Assembly: GCA_017394835.1 (NCBI GenBank)
Contig: JAFPXD010000015.1
Location: 1-33,346, forward strand
DNA: 33,346 nt
Reading direction: 5' to 3'
DNA from: Clostridia bacterium
Lineage (GTDB): Bacteria > Bacillota > Clostridia > Christensenellales > CAG-138
Below the pieces are notes generated by a model that saw nothing but the letters and a program-made list of their open reading frames with translations, did no database searches and was not told where the DNA came from. Shown here one piece after another: positions 32,123 to 33,346 of this stretch. The position numbers and the translations under genes were made by a program. Within the stretch, counting starts at the first letter, position 1; each line of letters starts with the position of its first letter.

Positions 32123-32151
32123 TTGACAAAGCGGCGGTGATTTGATACCAT
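32123..32151 (+). promoter_or_regulatory. Promoter of the barnase/barstar pair
   Basis: TTGACA (32123-32128), 17 bp, TACCAT (32146-32151), giving a leader of about 120 nt before ATG 32279. Confidence 0.7.
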
Positions 32152-32168
32152 ACCATTGCCGAAAAAGG

Positions 32169-32187
32169 AAAGTCAAAGCTTGACTTT
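32169..32187. promoter_or_regulatory. Inverted TGACTTT boxes, copy 1
   Basis: AAAGTCAA-AGC-TTGACTTT, an 8-bp perfect inverted repeat just after the expected transcription start. It shares its box with the second repeat at 32247-32265, so it can be an operator half or a leader stem. Confidence 0.6.
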
Positions 32188-32246
32188 GCCGAAGACGGCG
32201 CGTCGGTTTTGCCAACTCAAAACCTTCGAATATCATAAGAAAGGCT

Positions 32247-32265
32247 GACTTTGCGCCGCAAAGTC
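32247..32265. promoter_or_regulatory. Inverted TGACTTT boxes, copy 2
   Basis: GACTTTGC-GCC-GCAAAGTC, an 8-bp perfect inverted repeat 13 bp before the barnase ATG, where it could cover the ribosome site (no strong Shine-Dalgarno is visible). TGACTTTGC at 32181-32189 can alternatively pair with GCAAAGTCA at 32258-32266, so two exclusive folds exist. A third stem, GGTTTTG/CAAAACC, lies at 32205-32224. Confidence 0.6.
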
Positions 32266-32278
32266 ATGGGTCATAAAC

Positions 32279-32905
32279 ATGGATAAAAACAAGCTCAAAC
32301 GCTGGCTTCCGATACTGCTTGTGATACTGCTCATAGGCGCGTATTTTATAATCAAGAATTTAAAAAAGAACGAGGAGATCCCCGATCTGCCCGTCGCTTC
32401 CGATTTGCCTACCGATCAGGCGGCGTACATTTCCGACGCGCCCCTTCCCGTCGTTACGGAAACCGGCGCCGCGGGGGAAACCTCGCCTGCGGAGCCCACT
32501 CCCGCGCCCACTGCGGAGCCAACCGCGGAGCCCACTCCCGCGCCCACGAAATGCCCCGTTTCAGAGGATGGGCAGTATGATAAGAAGGATGAAGTGGCCC
32601 TCTATATCCATCTTTACGGGCATCTTCCTTCCAACTATATCACCAAGAAGCAGGCTCAGGCGCTCGGCTGGACGGGCGGCGGGCTCGAAAATTATGCTCC
32701 CGGGTGCTCCATCGGCGGCGACAGGTACGGCAATTACGAAGGTCTGCTCCCCCAAAAGAAAGGCAGGACCTATACCGAATGCGATATAGGCACTAAGGGC
32801 AGGAATTCAAGGGGTGCAAAGCGCATAGTGTTCTCAAACGACGGTCTCATCTACTATACCGACGATCATTATGAGACATTTACGCTCATCTACGGGGAGG
32901 AGTGA
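32279..32905 (+). CDS. Membrane-anchored barnase-type ribonuclease
   Basis: A 208-residue protein. An N-terminal helix (about 9-26; WLPILLVILLIGAYFII) has basic residues before it and reads as an uncleaved anchor. A Pro/Thr/Glu-rich spacer (about 70-90) leads to a C-terminal guanyl-specific RNase domain (about 98-206). Against barnase, as recalled, the active-site residues are present: Lys123 (K27), Glu167 (E73), Arg175 (R83), Arg182 (R87) and His197 (H102), with NYITKKQAQALGW and TDDHYETFT strongly conserved. Barnase Arg59, which contacts barstar, is Tyr153 here. The domain should face outward, so the enzyme may act outside the cell or be released. The barstar gene follows after 4 bp. Confidence 0.93.
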   Translation: MDKNKLKRWLPILLVILLIGAYFIIKNLKKNEEIPDLPVASDLPTDQAAYISDAPLPVVTETGAAGETSPAEPTPAPTAEPTAEPTPAPTKCPVSEDGQYDKKDEVALYIHLYGHLPSNYITKKQAQALGWTGGGLENYAPGCSIGGDRYGNYEGLLPQKKGRTYTECDIGTKGRNSRGAKRIVFSNDGLIYYTDDHYETFTLIYGEE

Positions 32906-32909
32906 GAAA

Positions 32910-33179
32910 ATGAGAAAGCTTGAAGTAGATGCAAGGCTTTTCACTTCAAAGCAGGAGCTTCATTCCGCCATGCGCGCGGCGCTGGGGCAGGAGAACTATT
33001 GGGGCAGCAATCTCGATGCGCTCTACGATTGCTTGACGAGCGTGTGCGAGCCCACCCGTCTTATAATAATGCACTGGACGGCGGCGATGCTCAAGCTCGG
33101 GCCCTATGCCGATGGGCTTTGGCATGTGCTCGACGACGCCTCGGAAGCGAACCCCGCGATTGAAATAACGCTTGAATAA
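32910..33179 (+). CDS. Barstar-family ribonuclease inhibitor
   Basis: An 89-residue cytoplasmic protein, the usual barstar length. The barnase-binding helix is conserved (YWGSNLDALYDCLT), with Asp36 and Asp40 matching barstar Asp35 and Asp39. The final beta strand (NPAIEITLE) is also in place. The start is ATG 32910: GGAGG lies at the 3' end of the RNase gene, 4 bp separate stop and start, and the longer frame from 32871 is discarded. It protects the cell from its own RNase, most likely by blocking enzyme that folds before export. Confidence 0.95.
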   Translation: MRKLEVDARLFTSKQELHSAMRAALGQENYWGSNLDALYDCLTSVCEPTRLIIMHWTAAMLKLGPYADGLWHVLDDASEANPAIEITLE

Positions 33180-33346
33180 TACGAAAAAACAAGGGCTTCG
33201 GTCGGTATGCCCGATAGTCGTAAGGCTGTTATTGCGGTAATTGCCGATAATGAAACGGGCTATGCCGCGACCAACGGGAGCGTCGCAAAACCTTTTGGGT
33301 TTTGCTAATCGGGTCAGCGCGACCGCGCCACATGAAGCGTTAAAAA
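33180..33346. other. Structured non-coding stretch at the right edge
   Basis: No gene is supported here. GCAAAACC-TTTT-GGGTTTTGC (33284-33305) is a clear hairpin without a T-run. A larger imperfect stem can form between about 33200-33213 (GGTCGGTATGCCCG-like) and 33257-33272. An ATG frame at 33207-33308 (33 codons) lacks a ribosome site. The window ends before any following gene. Confidence 0.5.

Noticed and set aside
33207..33308. A 33-codon ORF after barstar
   Set aside because: No ribosome site, and it overlaps strong inverted repeats; coding is not supported.

Overview
The window looks like chromosomal DNA of an anaerobic, endospore-lineage Firmicute (Clostridia, probably a gut member). 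The grounds are strong Shine-Dalgarno sites, near-consensus sigma-A promoters, intrinsic terminators, a sigma-K gene half, a Firmicute-type RlmH/WalJ/CPBP cluster, and several carbohydrate-uptake loci. No rRNA, tRNA, CRISPR array or insertion sequence was seen.

Region 1 (1-7500) is the most unusual. Two paired modules, each a large surface protein followed by an acidic micropeptide of 41-45 residues, flank a large serine recombinase. The recombinase 3' end runs out of frame into a headless sigma factor fragment that matches the C-terminal half of sporulation sigma-K. This is the hallmark of a skin-type element that interrupts sigK and is excised in the mother cell. The sigK 5' half is not in the window, so the element should extend past the left edge, and surface protein 1 and peptide 1 would be its cargo. 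The two surface proteins share a C-terminal domain of about 130-140 residues, and the two peptides share an N-terminal motif and a terminal Asp-Trp.

Region 2 (7500-14250) is mostly housekeeping. A minus-strand operon carries traX-like, walJ, a CPBP protease and rlmH. It is followed by a zinc-ribbon/coiled-coil membrane protein, a TrmH/SpoU RNA methyltransferase, and a divergent small protein of unknown function. Most promoters here can be read directly.

Region 3 (14250-22510) has a four-gene sugar ABC importer (ATPase, two permeases, binding protein), a small lipoprotein that is probably highly expressed, an ABC-2 type exporter pair and a small membrane protein.

Region 4 (22590-29690) is a minus-strand galactoside locus in the order GH2 glycosidase, GPH-family symporter, glycosyltransferase-like protein, GH36 alpha-galactosidase-like enzyme. 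Region 5 (29700-33346) carries a secreted CHAP/peptidoglycan-binding hydrolase, a broken relative of it, and a membrane-anchored barnase-type RNase with its barstar inhibitor behind a leader containing repeated inverted boxes.
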